From positions 2,111,001-2,175,000 of the forward strand of contig NC_009943.1 of NCBI RefSeq assembly GCF_000018405.1: a stretch of 64,000 nucleotides of DNA. Reading direction: 5' to 3'. Source of the stretch: Desulfosudis oleivorans Hxd3 (GTDB lineage: Bacteria; Desulfobacterota; Desulfobacteria; Desulfobacterales; Desulfosudaceae). This document shows, piece after piece, positions 54,108-62,787 of the stretch. The notes under the pieces are model-generated. The model made no database searches, had not been told where the DNA came from, and saw only the letters and a program-made list of their open reading frames with translations. The position numbers and the translations under genes are program-made. Positions within the stretch are counted from its first letter, which is position 1; each line of letters begins with the position of its first letter.

Positions 54108-56507
54108 ATGAAAGTAAGACTCGGTAGCTGTTGCAGAGCGTGTTTGATCTTTGGAGTTATTTTGTGTTTGTTTGTTTTTCTGCCGGTTGCAAGTTCTCAG
54201 GCCGCCATTATTTATGTGGACACTGATGCCACCGGAAGCAATAACGGCACATCATGGACGGACGCTTATATCTTTTTGCAGGATGCCCTGGCATCCGCCT
54301 CCTCCGGTGATCAGGTCTGGGTGGCTGGAGGGACATATTATCCGGACGAAGGCGCAAGCCAGACCGACGGTGACCGCGCCTCAACTTTTAATATCCCCAA
54401 CAACTCGAAAGTCTACGGCGGATTTGACGGTACGGAAACCAGCCTAGAGGAACGCGATTGGGAGACAAATGTCACTGTTTTAAGTGGGGATTTGAATCAG
54501 GATGACGACACAGACGGCGATAACAGTGAAAACGCTTACCATGTGGTTTATTCTGAGGGGGGCAGTGATCAGACCACATTGGATGGTTTTAGGATTACTG
54601 CGGGCAACGCCAGCGCCAGTAGTCAACCCAACTGCTGGGGGGGAGGCATTTATAATAAGAACAGCGATCCCCGATTAATTAATTGTAATATTATCGGTAA
54701 CCATAGCCGTGAGGCAGGCGGTGGAATGTATAACCAAGCTTATTCCGGTACAAGTAAACCAACTTTGGTGAATTGTGTTTTCAGCGGCAATACTGCTAAT
54801 GATGGTGCTGGGCTAAATAATCGTAGTTATTGGGGTACAAATAGTCCAACGCTAATTAGATGTACCTTCAGTGATAATAAAACTAATCCTTTTTCATATT
54901 ACGGAGGCGGAGTTAAAAACCTTGGACAATATAATGGTATAAATAACGCCACTTTCATAAACTGCGAATTCATCGGTAACAGTGCCTACTCCGGTGGCGG
55001 AATGTATAATAGAGCTATAGAGCATGGCAGCACAGTCAACCCAACGCTTATAAATTGTAGTTTTCGCGGAAACCGCGCTGCAAATGGCGGTGGGATGCAT
55101 AATTATGGTGACTGGACGGGCACATGCAGTCCGGTTTTAATCAACTGTACCTTTAGCGGCAATTACGCTGATAATGGTGGTGGGATATATAATAATCAAG
55201 ATGATACTGATGGAGGAGTATGTACGCCTGTCCTGAAAAATTGTATTCTTTGGAACAATTGGGCGGCCTATACACACGGTGCTGAAGTCTATAACCGCAA
55301 CGCAACTGCTACTTACTCTTACTGTAATATTGATGGCAGCGGCGGTAGCGCCGCCTGGGACACCGAACTGGGCACGGACAACGGCAACAATATTGATGCT
55401 GATCCCCTGTTTGTCGATCCGCCCGATCCGGCAGCCGCGCCCACCACGGACGGCGACCTGCACTTAATGACTGGATCACCCTGCATTGATACCGGTGACA
55501 ACAACGCCAACGCCGAACCATTTGACCTTGATGGCAATGCCCGCATTCAGAACAACATCATTGACATGGGGGCCTACGAAGTCGCGGGGTCCCTGCCCTA
55601 CCCCAACATGATCAACTGGAACGGCAACCTGGTGGCCGACTTCGGCGACAATGGCCTGTGGTACCACAACGGCACATCCTGGAACTGGATGACCAATCGG
55701 GGCCATGTTAATCAGATGGTGGTGTGGGACGGCAAGCTGGTGGTGGACTTCGGTTCCGATTACGGTATGCACTACTATGACGGCACCGGCTGGAACTGGA
55801 TGTCCAACAAAGGCGATGTGGCAAAAATGATCGCCTGGAACAATGGCGCAACAGAAAAGCTGGTGGTTGACTTCGGCGGGGGCCGCCGTATCTACACCTA
55901 CAACGGAGCCTGGAGCTGGTTTAACAACAAGGACGACATCAACGGCATGCTCGTCTGGGACAACAGGCTGGTCGTCGATTTCGGCAAGGGCCGGGGCGTT
56001 TACAACAACAACGGCGCCTGGAACTGGATGACCAACAAGGATGACGTGGCCACGGCAGTGGTCTGGGACAACGGGTCCACCGAACGACTGGTGGTGGATT
56101 TTGGCGGGGGCCGCCGGGTGTACACCTACAACGGCGCATGGAGCTGGCTCACCAACAAGGATGATGTCAACGACATGGCCGTGTGGAACAACAAGCTGGT
56201 GGTCGACTTTGGCAACGGCCGCCGCATATACACCTATGACGGGGCCTGGTGCTGGATTTCCAATAAAGACGATGTAGCGAAAATGGCGGCCTGGAACGAC
56301 GGCGCCGACAAGCTGGCCGTGGACTTCGGCGCCGGCCGGGGCATGTACTACTATGACGGGTCCTGGCACTGGATGAAGAACGCCAGCGACGTGCCGGAGA
56401 TGACAGCCTGGGGCAACCGCCTGGCCGTGGACTTCGGACCGGGAACAGGTGTTTACAACTATGACGGTTCCTGGAACTTTATGAAAACCTGGAGCACGGC
56501 GGATTAG
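54108..56507 (+). CDS. Exported beta-helix protein with eight-repeat domain (member 4)
   Basis: The 799-residue protein begins 12 bases after member 3's stop, with AGGAGAGGGGAG in between. A signal peptide ends near SSQA. Residues about 33-490 are a beta-helix: IIYVDTDATGSNNGTSW, VWVAGGTYYPDEG, many GGGMYN/GGGIYNN turns and RIQNNIIDMGAYE. Residues 499-799 are the eight repeats, ending MKTWSTAD. The middle of the helix domain (about 54650-55300) is visibly more AT-rich and has different codon use from the flanks, suggesting acquired or fast-evolving sequence. Function is likely surface adhesion or matrix; no active site was identified. Confidence 0.87.
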   Translation: MKVRLGSCCRACLIFGVILCLFVFLPVASSQAAIIYVDTDATGSNNGTSWTDAYIFLQDALASASSGDQVWVAGGTYYPDEGASQTDGDRASTFNIPNNSKVYGGFDGTETSLEERDWETNVTVLSGDLNQDDDTDGDNSENAYHVVYSEGGSDQTTLDGFRITAGNASASSQPNCWGGGIYNKNSDPRLINCNIIGNHSREAGGGMYNQAYSGTSKPTLVNCVFSGNTANDGAGLNNRSYWGTNSPTLIRCTFSDNKTNPFSYYGGGVKNLGQYNGINNATFINCEFIGNSAYSGGGMYNRAIEHGSTVNPTLINCSFRGNRAANGGGMHNYGDWTGTCSPVLINCTFSGNYADNGGGIYNNQDDTDGGVCTPVLKNCILWNNWAAYTHGAEVYNRNATATYSYCNIDGSGGSAAWDTELGTDNGNNIDADPLFVDPPDPAAAPTTDGDLHLMTGSPCIDTGDNNANAEPFDLDGNARIQNNIIDMGAYEVAGSLPYPNMINWNGNLVADFGDNGLWYHNGTSWNWMTNRGHVNQMVVWDGKLVVDFGSDYGMHYYDGTGWNWMSNKGDVAKMIAWNNGATEKLVVDFGGGRRIYTYNGAWSWFNNKDDINGMLVWDNRLVVDFGKGRGVYNNNGAWNWMTNKDDVATAVVWDNGSTERLVVDFGGGRRVYTYNGAWSWLTNKDDVNDMAVWNNKLVVDFGNGRRIYTYDGAWCWISNKDDVAKMAAWNDGADKLAVDFGAGRGMYYYDGSWHWMKNASDVPEMTAWGNRLAVDFGPGTGVYNYDGSWNFMKTWSTAD

Positions 56508-56665
56508 CCATCGCTCCAATCCAATCCCTTACCCCGCAAGCTGGGGCCAAACGGCTTCAGCCTGCCGGGTTTTATCCGCGTGGAATCGACACGATTGTTT
56601 TCACATCAAATCATGAAAACCTCTGGGATAAAAGAGGGAACAGCCAAACAACAAAGGAGGGAGCC

Positions 56666-58675
56666 ATGCGAACAAAAAAAACAGCAAAATTGTTGTCGGT
56701 ATTGGCCCTGCTGGGGCTGATGGTGTTTTGGCAATGTGCCATTCCACAGCAGGCCGTCGCCGAAGAGATTGGAGAAATTGATTTTGGTGACGCACCGGAT
56801 CCGACATACCCTACACGGATGGCCAGTAATGGAGCCGGTCACATCATTGTGCCGTCGTACTTTATGGGTGCCGGCATAGACGGTGAACCGGACGGGCAAC
56901 CGGATCCCAATGCCATGGGAGATGATAATGACGGGAATGACGATGAAGATGGTGTGATTTTCAACGCCGCTCTCACGCCCTGCGCCCAGATTCCGGTAAC
57001 CATCATCGCATCGGCGCCGGGTTTCATCGACGCATGGATCGACTTCAATATAGACGGCGACTGGGCAGACGCCGGGGAACAGATATTTACGAGCCATCCG
57101 GTGGTGGCCGGTGTAAATCCCTTAAACTTCTCCGTCCCCTGCAATTCGACTTTAGGGCAAACCTTTGCCCGGTTCCGGTTCAGCTCCACCGGCGGATTGT
57201 CATACACAGGCCTTGCCATGGATGGTGAGGTGGAGGACTACGCGGTATGGCTTGAAGAGTCACTGGAAGAGTATCTTGATTGCGGTGATGCCCCCGACCC
57301 TTCCTATCCGACACTGCTTGCCAATAACGGCGCGTGTCATATCATTGTGCCGCAATACTATCTTGGCAACTCCATAGACAACGAACCTGATGGACAGCCC
57401 GATCCCAACGCCCTGGGAGATGACAACAACAATCTTGACGATGAAGACGGAGTGGCCATTCCCAGCGTTCTGACACTTGGAATGCAAGCCCCCCTGATTG
57501 TCACGGCATCGGCACCCGGTTTTATTGATGCATGGATTGATTTCAACGCCGACGGCGACTGGGCAGATGCCGGAGAGCAGATATTCGTGAGCCAGCCTGT
57601 AGTGGCCGGGGCCAACATCCTGAACGTTACTCCCCCCACGAATGCAGTCCCAGGCAAAACCTTTGCCCGGTTCCGGTTCAGCTCCACCGGCGGATTGTCA
57701 TACACAGGTCTTGCCACGGATGGCGAGGTGGAGGACTATGCGGTACGCATTGAAAGAGGGATCGGTCTCAACCTGATAGAATGGAACGGCAACCTGGTGG
57801 CCGATTTTGGGAAAAATGGCCTGTGGTACCACAACGGTACAAGTTGGAACTGGATGACCAACAAGGGTTATGTGGGGCAGATGGCAGTCTGGGGCGGTAA
57901 CCTGGTGGTGGATTTCGGCGCCGGTCACGGCTTGCAGTACTATAATGGCACTTCCTGGACCTGGATGAGCAACAAAGGCGGCGTGAATGCCATGACCACC
58001 TGGCACGACGGCTCAACAGAAAGGCTGGTGGTGGACTTTGGCGGAGGACGGCGGGTCTACACCTACAATGGTGCATGGAGCTGGCTGTCCAACAAGGACG
58101 ACGTCAACGCCATGAATGTCTGGAACAACAAGCTGGTGGTCGATTTTGGGGCCGGCCGGGGTGTGTATAATTACGACACCTCCTGGCACTGGATGTCCAA
58201 CAAGGACGACATTGCGCTGTGGACCCTGTGGAACAACGGCTCCACCGAGCCCCTGGTGGTGGACTTTGGCGGAGGCCGACGGGTGTACACCTATAACGGC
58301 GCATGGAGCTGGCTCACCAACAAGGACGATGTCAATGACATGGCCGTGTGGAACAACAGGCTGGTGATTGATTTTGGCGCCGGCCGCGGCCTCTATAACA
58401 ACAACGGTACCTGGAACTGGATGTCGAACAAGGATGACACGGCGCACATGGTGCCCTGGAACAACGGCACCGGTGATCAGTTGGCCGTGGATTTTGGCAA
58501 TGGCCGGAATATGTACAACTATAACGGTGCCTGGAACTGGATCAAAAACGCCAACAACGTGCCGGAAATGGTGGCCTGGAACAATTGCCTGGCCGCGGAC
58601 TTCGGCTCCGGCGTGGGCATCTACAATTACAACGGTGCCTGGAACTTCATGAAATCCTGGAGTACGGCGGACTGA
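56666..58675 (+). CDS. Exported GEVED-domain protein with eight-repeat domain (member 5)
   Basis: The 669-residue protein has a signal peptide, then two tandem GEVED domains (about 30-195, 205-360). Each contains FGDAPD/CGDAPD, IDAWIDFN.DGDWADAGEQIF, FARFRFSSTGGLSYTGLA and the name-giving DGEVEDYAV. GEVED domains occur in exported proteins of marine bacteria; their role is not established. Residues 368-669 are the eight repeats ending MKSWSTAD. AAAGGAGGGAGCC precedes the ATG. The 158-base gap from member 4 has only a weak hairpin, so read-through from the upstream set is possible. Confidence 0.87.
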   Translation: MRTKKTAKLLSVLALLGLMVFWQCAIPQQAVAEEIGEIDFGDAPDPTYPTRMASNGAGHIIVPSYFMGAGIDGEPDGQPDPNAMGDDNDGNDDEDGVIFNAALTPCAQIPVTIIASAPGFIDAWIDFNIDGDWADAGEQIFTSHPVVAGVNPLNFSVPCNSTLGQTFARFRFSSTGGLSYTGLAMDGEVEDYAVWLEESLEEYLDCGDAPDPSYPTLLANNGACHIIVPQYYLGNSIDNEPDGQPDPNALGDDNNNLDDEDGVAIPSVLTLGMQAPLIVTASAPGFIDAWIDFNADGDWADAGEQIFVSQPVVAGANILNVTPPTNAVPGKTFARFRFSSTGGLSYTGLATDGEVEDYAVRIERGIGLNLIEWNGNLVADFGKNGLWYHNGTSWNWMTNKGYVGQMAVWGGNLVVDFGAGHGLQYYNGTSWTWMSNKGGVNAMTTWHDGSTERLVVDFGGGRRVYTYNGAWSWLSNKDDVNAMNVWNNKLVVDFGAGRGVYNYDTSWHWMSNKDDIALWTLWNNGSTEPLVVDFGGGRRVYTYNGAWSWLTNKDDVNDMAVWNNRLVIDFGAGRGLYNNNGTWNWMSNKDDTAHMVPWNNGTGDQLAVDFGNGRNMYNYNGAWNWIKNANNVPEMVAWNNCLAADFGSGVGIYNYNGAWNFMKSWSTAD

Positions 58676-58698
58676 TCTTTCACACCGGCACACACCAG

Positions 58699-58743
58699 AG
58701 CCGGATCACGGGCTTCAAACCGGCCCGTGATCCGGCTTTTTTT
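58699..58743 (+). terminator. Intrinsic terminator after member 5
   Basis: Stem AGCCGGATCACGGGC (58699-58713) / GCCCGTGATCCGGCT (58723-58737), then T7. The sequence from the stop codon through this hairpin is nearly the same as after member 1. Confidence 0.95.
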
Positions 58744-58798
58744 ATCCCTCCTGCTCTGTCCTGAAAGGGCCGGGTCCGAATCTCCTAATTCAAAAATC

Positions 58799-58838
58799 TT
58801 GACATTTGCCTGGCTCCGCCTTAAAATTGTCGACAATT
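58799..58838 (+). promoter_or_regulatory. Promoter with palindromic operator ahead of member 6
   Basis: TTGACA (58799-58804), 17 bases, TAAAAT (58822-58827): close to consensus. A perfect 14-base palindrome AATTGTCGACAATT (58825-58838) overlaps the -10 end and start region, a likely repressor site. Confidence 0.7.
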
Positions 58839-58847
58839 ATTCTTCTT

Positions 58848-59018
58848 CAACTTGCCCAAGATACCGGCGATTTTGCCACCTTGGAAACGAGTTGGATTAT
58901 AAGGATGCGAAAAGTAACCCTCTTTCAACAAAAAGACGGTTACTCCGCCATAAAAAAATATGTTTTTAAAATGTCGTTACAATCGGCCTGTCTTTTGCCT
59001 AAAGATGGGCCGTTTTTT
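58848..59018 (+). ncRNA. Structured leader with intrinsic terminator upstream of member 6
   Basis: Three hairpins follow the promoter. The first is a rod: CAACT/AGTTG, CCAAG/CTTGG and GGC/GCC with internal loops (58848-58894). The second pairs AGTAACC (58913-58919) and TCTTT with AAAGA and GGTTACT (58938-58944). The third is CGGCCTGTCTTT (58984-58995) / AAAGATGGGCCG (59001-59012) with T6 (59013-59018), a good terminator 50 bases before the start codon. This is the arrangement of an attenuator or riboswitch, or of a small RNA. It matches no riboswitch class that I recognise. Confidence 0.6.
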
Positions 59019-59068
59019 ATAGGCTTCTTTTAAACGAAATTTTTTTAACTTTTGAACCGGAGGTCTTA

Positions 59069-61867
59069 ATGAAAAAAAGAAACTTTAACTTTATCAAGGC
59101 GCTTGCCATGGCATCCACGCTGCTTTTCATGCTGGTGGCCACGGCATCTCCTCTGCTGGCGGCGATCACGATCAGCGGCACCGTCACCGACAGTGGAGCC
59201 ACTCCTGCTCCGATTGCAAACGCGTATGTCGGCTTATACACTGACTGTCAGAGCTACTATGACGGGACCATGACCGACACCAATGGCGATTACAGTTTTA
59301 CGGACATACCAGACGGCACCTATTTTGTTGCCGTCACCGACAATCCTGATCCCTGCTTGCAAAATTATGTGGCTGAATTCTGGAACGACACAGACATGGA
59401 GCCCCATACCTGCGATAACACTACACCGGTCAGCACCACCAGGGCGGATGTGGATTTTTCCCTTCAACCGGGCTATCAGATTTCAGGCACCGTTTATGCG
59501 CCGAATGGCACCACCCCGTTAGAAGATGTTTTTCTGGTTTTGCATTTCGGTGATGCCTGCGATGGTTATTGGCTTACAGGCATGTTAACAGATCAATCCG
59601 GCCAGTACTGCTTTACGGTCCCGGCCGGTGGTCCCTATTTTGTTTCAGCACAGCCACAAGGCATTGACTATGCCCCGGCATGGTACTGCTCCTGGGCTGA
59701 ACCGGGTCTCTTCGGCGAATTCTGTTGCGAAAATGCGGAATCGATAAACATTATTGACGCGGATGTTTCGGGGGCTGATTTTTACCTGGCGGATGGCGGT
59801 TCGATTTCCGGTGTGATCAAGGACAGCGCCGGCAACCCCATTGCCAATGTTCCAGTAAACATCGGCAGTGATGGCCTGGAAATAGGTTGGAATTCGATTC
59901 AGACCGGCCCGGACGGCAGTTTTCAATTTACCGGTCTGGCGCCGGGAATCTGGTATGTGCATTCACAACCCGACGTGTCTTCCGGGTATGCCCAATTGGT
60001 AAGGGACTATTATCTGGAGAGCGTCGGCGAGGACCGCAATATCGGCACCCTTACCCTTGAAGATGGCGCTTTGATTACCGGCACGTTTACTGACCCTACC
60101 GGCACCCCCATACCTGATATCGAATTTGAATGGGGTGGAAAGTTTGAAGGCGGTGAAGCGGAAACCGAGACCGGCTATTTTGAAATCCGGCTGCCGCTGG
60201 GTACCCATTCTTTGACTGTGGAACATGATCAGGATGATGGCGTATACTGCATGCTGCCGGTCCAAATCACGGTGGCAGACACCTCTGTGCCGCAGAGTCT
60301 CGGAGACGTGACTCTCTATGATCCCGCTACCGGTGCTACCATTACCGGAACAGTAACCGACAACGGCCTTTATTATGAAGGCGAACTTCAGGTTGTGGCC
60401 TTTGCTCATGGCCAGGAATTTACGCCCGATAAAGCAGGTGGCGCGGTTCCCCTGGGTTTTGGAATGCCTGATGAAAGTGGTAATTATACCTTACTCGCAC
60501 CTCCTTCCGCGACAATTGATCTTTATCTGGTAACAGGTTGGGAAAGCGAGTGCGAGGGCGCCGAGTCTGTGGTGGTGGTTGATTCACTGACAAACATCGC
60601 TACGCCGACTGCCGGCCAGGTCCTGACAGGACAAAATCTGGCATACACCAATGAGGGGGGGTACATCAACGCTATTATCGCGGACCGTAACGATCCCATG
60701 GCATCCATCTGCCGCGCAAATGCCATACTGTACAGTCAACCCGGTGATGTTTTCGCCGGATTTGCCATGTCTAACGGATGGGGCGATTTCTCTTTTTCTA
60801 ATGTCCCCGCAGGGGAGTATCGCATCGCCGTTACCCACCCCGACTATCCGGATGAAATCACCTGGAGCCCGGTGTTTACACTTAATGTATCTGACTGGCT
60901 CTGGTTTGGTCAGCCTCCTCTTTATTTGGGCGAAGAGACCGCCCCCAACCTGATGGGCTGGGGCCACAACCTCGTGGCGGATTTTGGAGACCGGGGTCTG
61001 TGGTTCCACGACGGTACCCAATGGAACTGGATGACCAACCGGGGCCATGTGGGACAAATGGCGGTGTGGGACGGTAAGCTGGTGGTGGATTTCGGACCGG
61101 ACTACGGTCTGCACTGCTATGACGGCACTTCCTGGACCTGGATGTCCAACAAAGGCGGCGTGAACTTCATGACCGTCTGGAACAACGGCTCAACGGAAAA
61201 ACTGGTGGTTGACTTTGGCGGGGGCCGCCGTATCTACACGTACAATGGCACCTGGAGCTGGTTTAACAACAAGGACGACGTAAACGGCATGCTCGTCTGG
61301 GACAACAAGCTGGTTGTTGATTTTGGGGCCGGCCGGGGTGTGTACAACTACGACACCTCCTGGCACTGGATGTCCAACAAAGACGACGTGGCCACGGCAG
61401 TGGTCTGGGACAACGGGTCCACCGAACGCCTGGTGGTGGACTTCGGCGGCGGCCGCCGCGTCTACACCTACAACGGAACCTGGAGCTGGCTCTCCAACAA
61501 GGATGATGTCAACGCCATGGAGGTGTGGAACGGCAAACTGGTGGTTGATTTTGGCTCTGGCCGGAGCATGTATAACTATGACACATCCTGGCACTGGATG
61601 ACCAACAAGGATGACGTGGCCCAAATGGTCACATGGAACGACGGCGTTGAGGACAAGCTGGCCGTTGACTTCGGCGGCGGACGGGGCATGTCTTACTATG
61701 ACGGCGCATGGAACTGGATGAAAAACGCCAGTGATGTGTCGGAGATGATTGCCTATGAGGGGACCCTCTGGAGCGATCTCCTGGCCGTGGACTTCGGACC
61801 GGGAACCGGTGTGTACTACTATGACGACTCCTGGAACTTCATGAAATCCTGGAGCACCGCGGACTGA
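59069..61867 (+). CDS. Exported carboxypeptidase-regulatory-like protein with eight-repeat domain (member 6)
   Basis: The 932-residue protein has a signal peptide ending near PLLAA. Residues about 35-620 are a string of Ig-like beta-sandwiches of the carboxypeptidase-regulatory/CnaB type: ISGTVTDSGATPAPIANAYV, YSFTDIPDGTYFVAV, GSISGVIKDSAGNPIANVPV, FQFTGLAPGIWYVHS, FSFSNVPAGEYRIAV. Such domains act as stalks in surface proteins. Residues 626-932 are the eight repeats, ending MKSWSTAD; repeat 7 carries a short insert (YEGTLWSD). The start ATG has GGAGG. Expression needs passage through the leader terminator at 58984-59018. Confidence 0.87.
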   Translation: MKKRNFNFIKALAMASTLLFMLVATASPLLAAITISGTVTDSGATPAPIANAYVGLYTDCQSYYDGTMTDTNGDYSFTDIPDGTYFVAVTDNPDPCLQNYVAEFWNDTDMEPHTCDNTTPVSTTRADVDFSLQPGYQISGTVYAPNGTTPLEDVFLVLHFGDACDGYWLTGMLTDQSGQYCFTVPAGGPYFVSAQPQGIDYAPAWYCSWAEPGLFGEFCCENAESINIIDADVSGADFYLADGGSISGVIKDSAGNPIANVPVNIGSDGLEIGWNSIQTGPDGSFQFTGLAPGIWYVHSQPDVSSGYAQLVRDYYLESVGEDRNIGTLTLEDGALITGTFTDPTGTPIPDIEFEWGGKFEGGEAETETGYFEIRLPLGTHSLTVEHDQDDGVYCMLPVQITVADTSVPQSLGDVTLYDPATGATITGTVTDNGLYYEGELQVVAFAHGQEFTPDKAGGAVPLGFGMPDESGNYTLLAPPSATIDLYLVTGWESECEGAESVVVVDSLTNIATPTAGQVLTGQNLAYTNEGGYINAIIADRNDPMASICRANAILYSQPGDVFAGFAMSNGWGDFSFSNVPAGEYRIAVTHPDYPDEITWSPVFTLNVSDWLWFGQPPLYLGEETAPNLMGWGHNLVADFGDRGLWFHDGTQWNWMTNRGHVGQMAVWDGKLVVDFGPDYGLHCYDGTSWTWMSNKGGVNFMTVWNNGSTEKLVVDFGGGRRIYTYNGTWSWFNNKDDVNGMLVWDNKLVVDFGAGRGVYNYDTSWHWMSNKDDVATAVVWDNGSTERLVVDFGGGRRVYTYNGTWSWLSNKDDVNAMEVWNGKLVVDFGSGRSMYNYDTSWHWMTNKDDVAQMVTWNDGVEDKLAVDFGGGRGMSYYDGAWNWMKNASDVSEMIAYEGTLWSDLLAVDFGPGTGVYYYDDSWNFMKSWSTAD

Positions 61868-61886
61868 TTTTTAACTCCTACTCTCC

Positions 61887-61931
61887 ATGCCGGATCTGGG
61901 CCGACTTTCGGTCCGGGTCCGGCATTTTTTT
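61887..61931 (+). terminator. Intrinsic terminator after member 6
   Basis: ATGCCGGATCTGGGCC (61887-61902) pairs with GTCCGGGTCCGGCAT (61911-61925) with a few wobbles, followed by T7. Confidence 0.85.
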
Positions 61932-61989
61932 GCCCTGCCCTCCTCTGCCCGATAAAAATCGATGCCATGGTCCCTTTGTCCTGAAAGAA

Positions 61990-62018
61990 TTGACACATCC
62001 CCGGCAGTTCGCTATAAC
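61990..62018 (+). promoter_or_regulatory. Promoter of the FN3 protein gene
   Basis: TTGACA (61990-61995), 17 bases, TATAAC (62013-62018), about 54 bases before the start codon. Near-consensus. Confidence 0.75.
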
Positions 62019-62071
62019 TGGCAAGCTACCGGTTTTATTTTGATCTGCAACCATACAAACAGAGGAAAGGC

Positions 62072-62746
62072 ATGAAAAAAATCACCATCCTCGGCATCGT
62101 GCTTGCGGTTATTATCGCCGGCGTTCTGATCTTTCCGCCACTGAGAAATAAAGAAGCTGAAAAAAATCCGGCATCCCGGCCTTCAGCCCCGGCCATGGTT
62201 ACCGCTTCTCCTGGGGTCCGGCAGATCACCCTGACCTGGCAACCCGTGGCTGAAGCGGCCGCCTACAATATCTACTGGGCCACGCAAAGTCCGGTAACGC
62301 AGGCGGACAAAAACAAAATCACCTGTACCGACGCCCGCTATATTCATACCGGCCTGGCCGGCGATACCACCTACTACTACATCGTCACCGCCGTCAACGC
62401 CCACGGGGAAAGCCCGGCCAGCCGGGAAGTGTCTGCCATGGCCTGGCCCCCCTACACTGTTCCGGAAAATGCCCAATCCGCGGCAGAGGCCGAATTTGAG
62501 CGCCAGTTGATGGAACGGCTGATGAATAGCGAACAGCCCAGCGTGGAACCGCCGGACACCGAAGAACCCACCTGGGACCCTAACGCGGAAACCCCGCCGC
62601 CCAGGGAAGAGTGGCCCGATGAAGGCCGGCCCACCTGGGACCCCAACAAGGAGGCCCCCCCGCCCAGAAGCGAATGGCCCGGCGAAGGAGAAACACAGAA
62701 GTGGTCTCCCCATGACGAGCCCCAAAAGTTTCCCACGCCTTTCTAA
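62072..62746 (+). CDS. Membrane-anchored fibronectin type III protein with Pro/Trp-rich tail
   Basis: The 224-residue protein has an N-terminal membrane segment (ITILGIVLAVIIAGVLIFP). An FN3 domain lies at about 38-125 (ASPGVRQITLTWQPVAEAAAYNIYW, HTGLAGDTTYYYIVTAVNAHGES). The last 90 residues are acidic and Pro/Trp-rich, with two copies of a PTWDPN.E.PPPR.EWP.EG unit. GAGGAAAGG precedes the ATG. Likely anchored in the inner membrane with an extracytoplasmic domain, or exported. It may bind surface polymers; no function can be assigned. Confidence 0.8.
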   Translation: MKKITILGIVLAVIIAGVLIFPPLRNKEAEKNPASRPSAPAMVTASPGVRQITLTWQPVAEAAAYNIYWATQSPVTQADKNKITCTDARYIHTGLAGDTTYYYIVTAVNAHGESPASREVSAMAWPPYTVPENAQSAAEAEFERQLMERLMNSEQPSVEPPDTEEPTWDPNAETPPPREEWPDEGRPTWDPNKEAPPPRSEWPGEGETQKWSPHDEPQKFPTPF

Positions 62747-62787
62747 CCGGAATGCCGCGAAAACAATGAATTCACGTAACCCGTAAA

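Noticed and set aside
58840-59020. c-di-GMP (GEMM) riboswitch upstream of member 6
   Set aside because: The conserved ACGCACAGGGCAAACC-like segment and receptor are absent; reported only as an unassigned structured leader.
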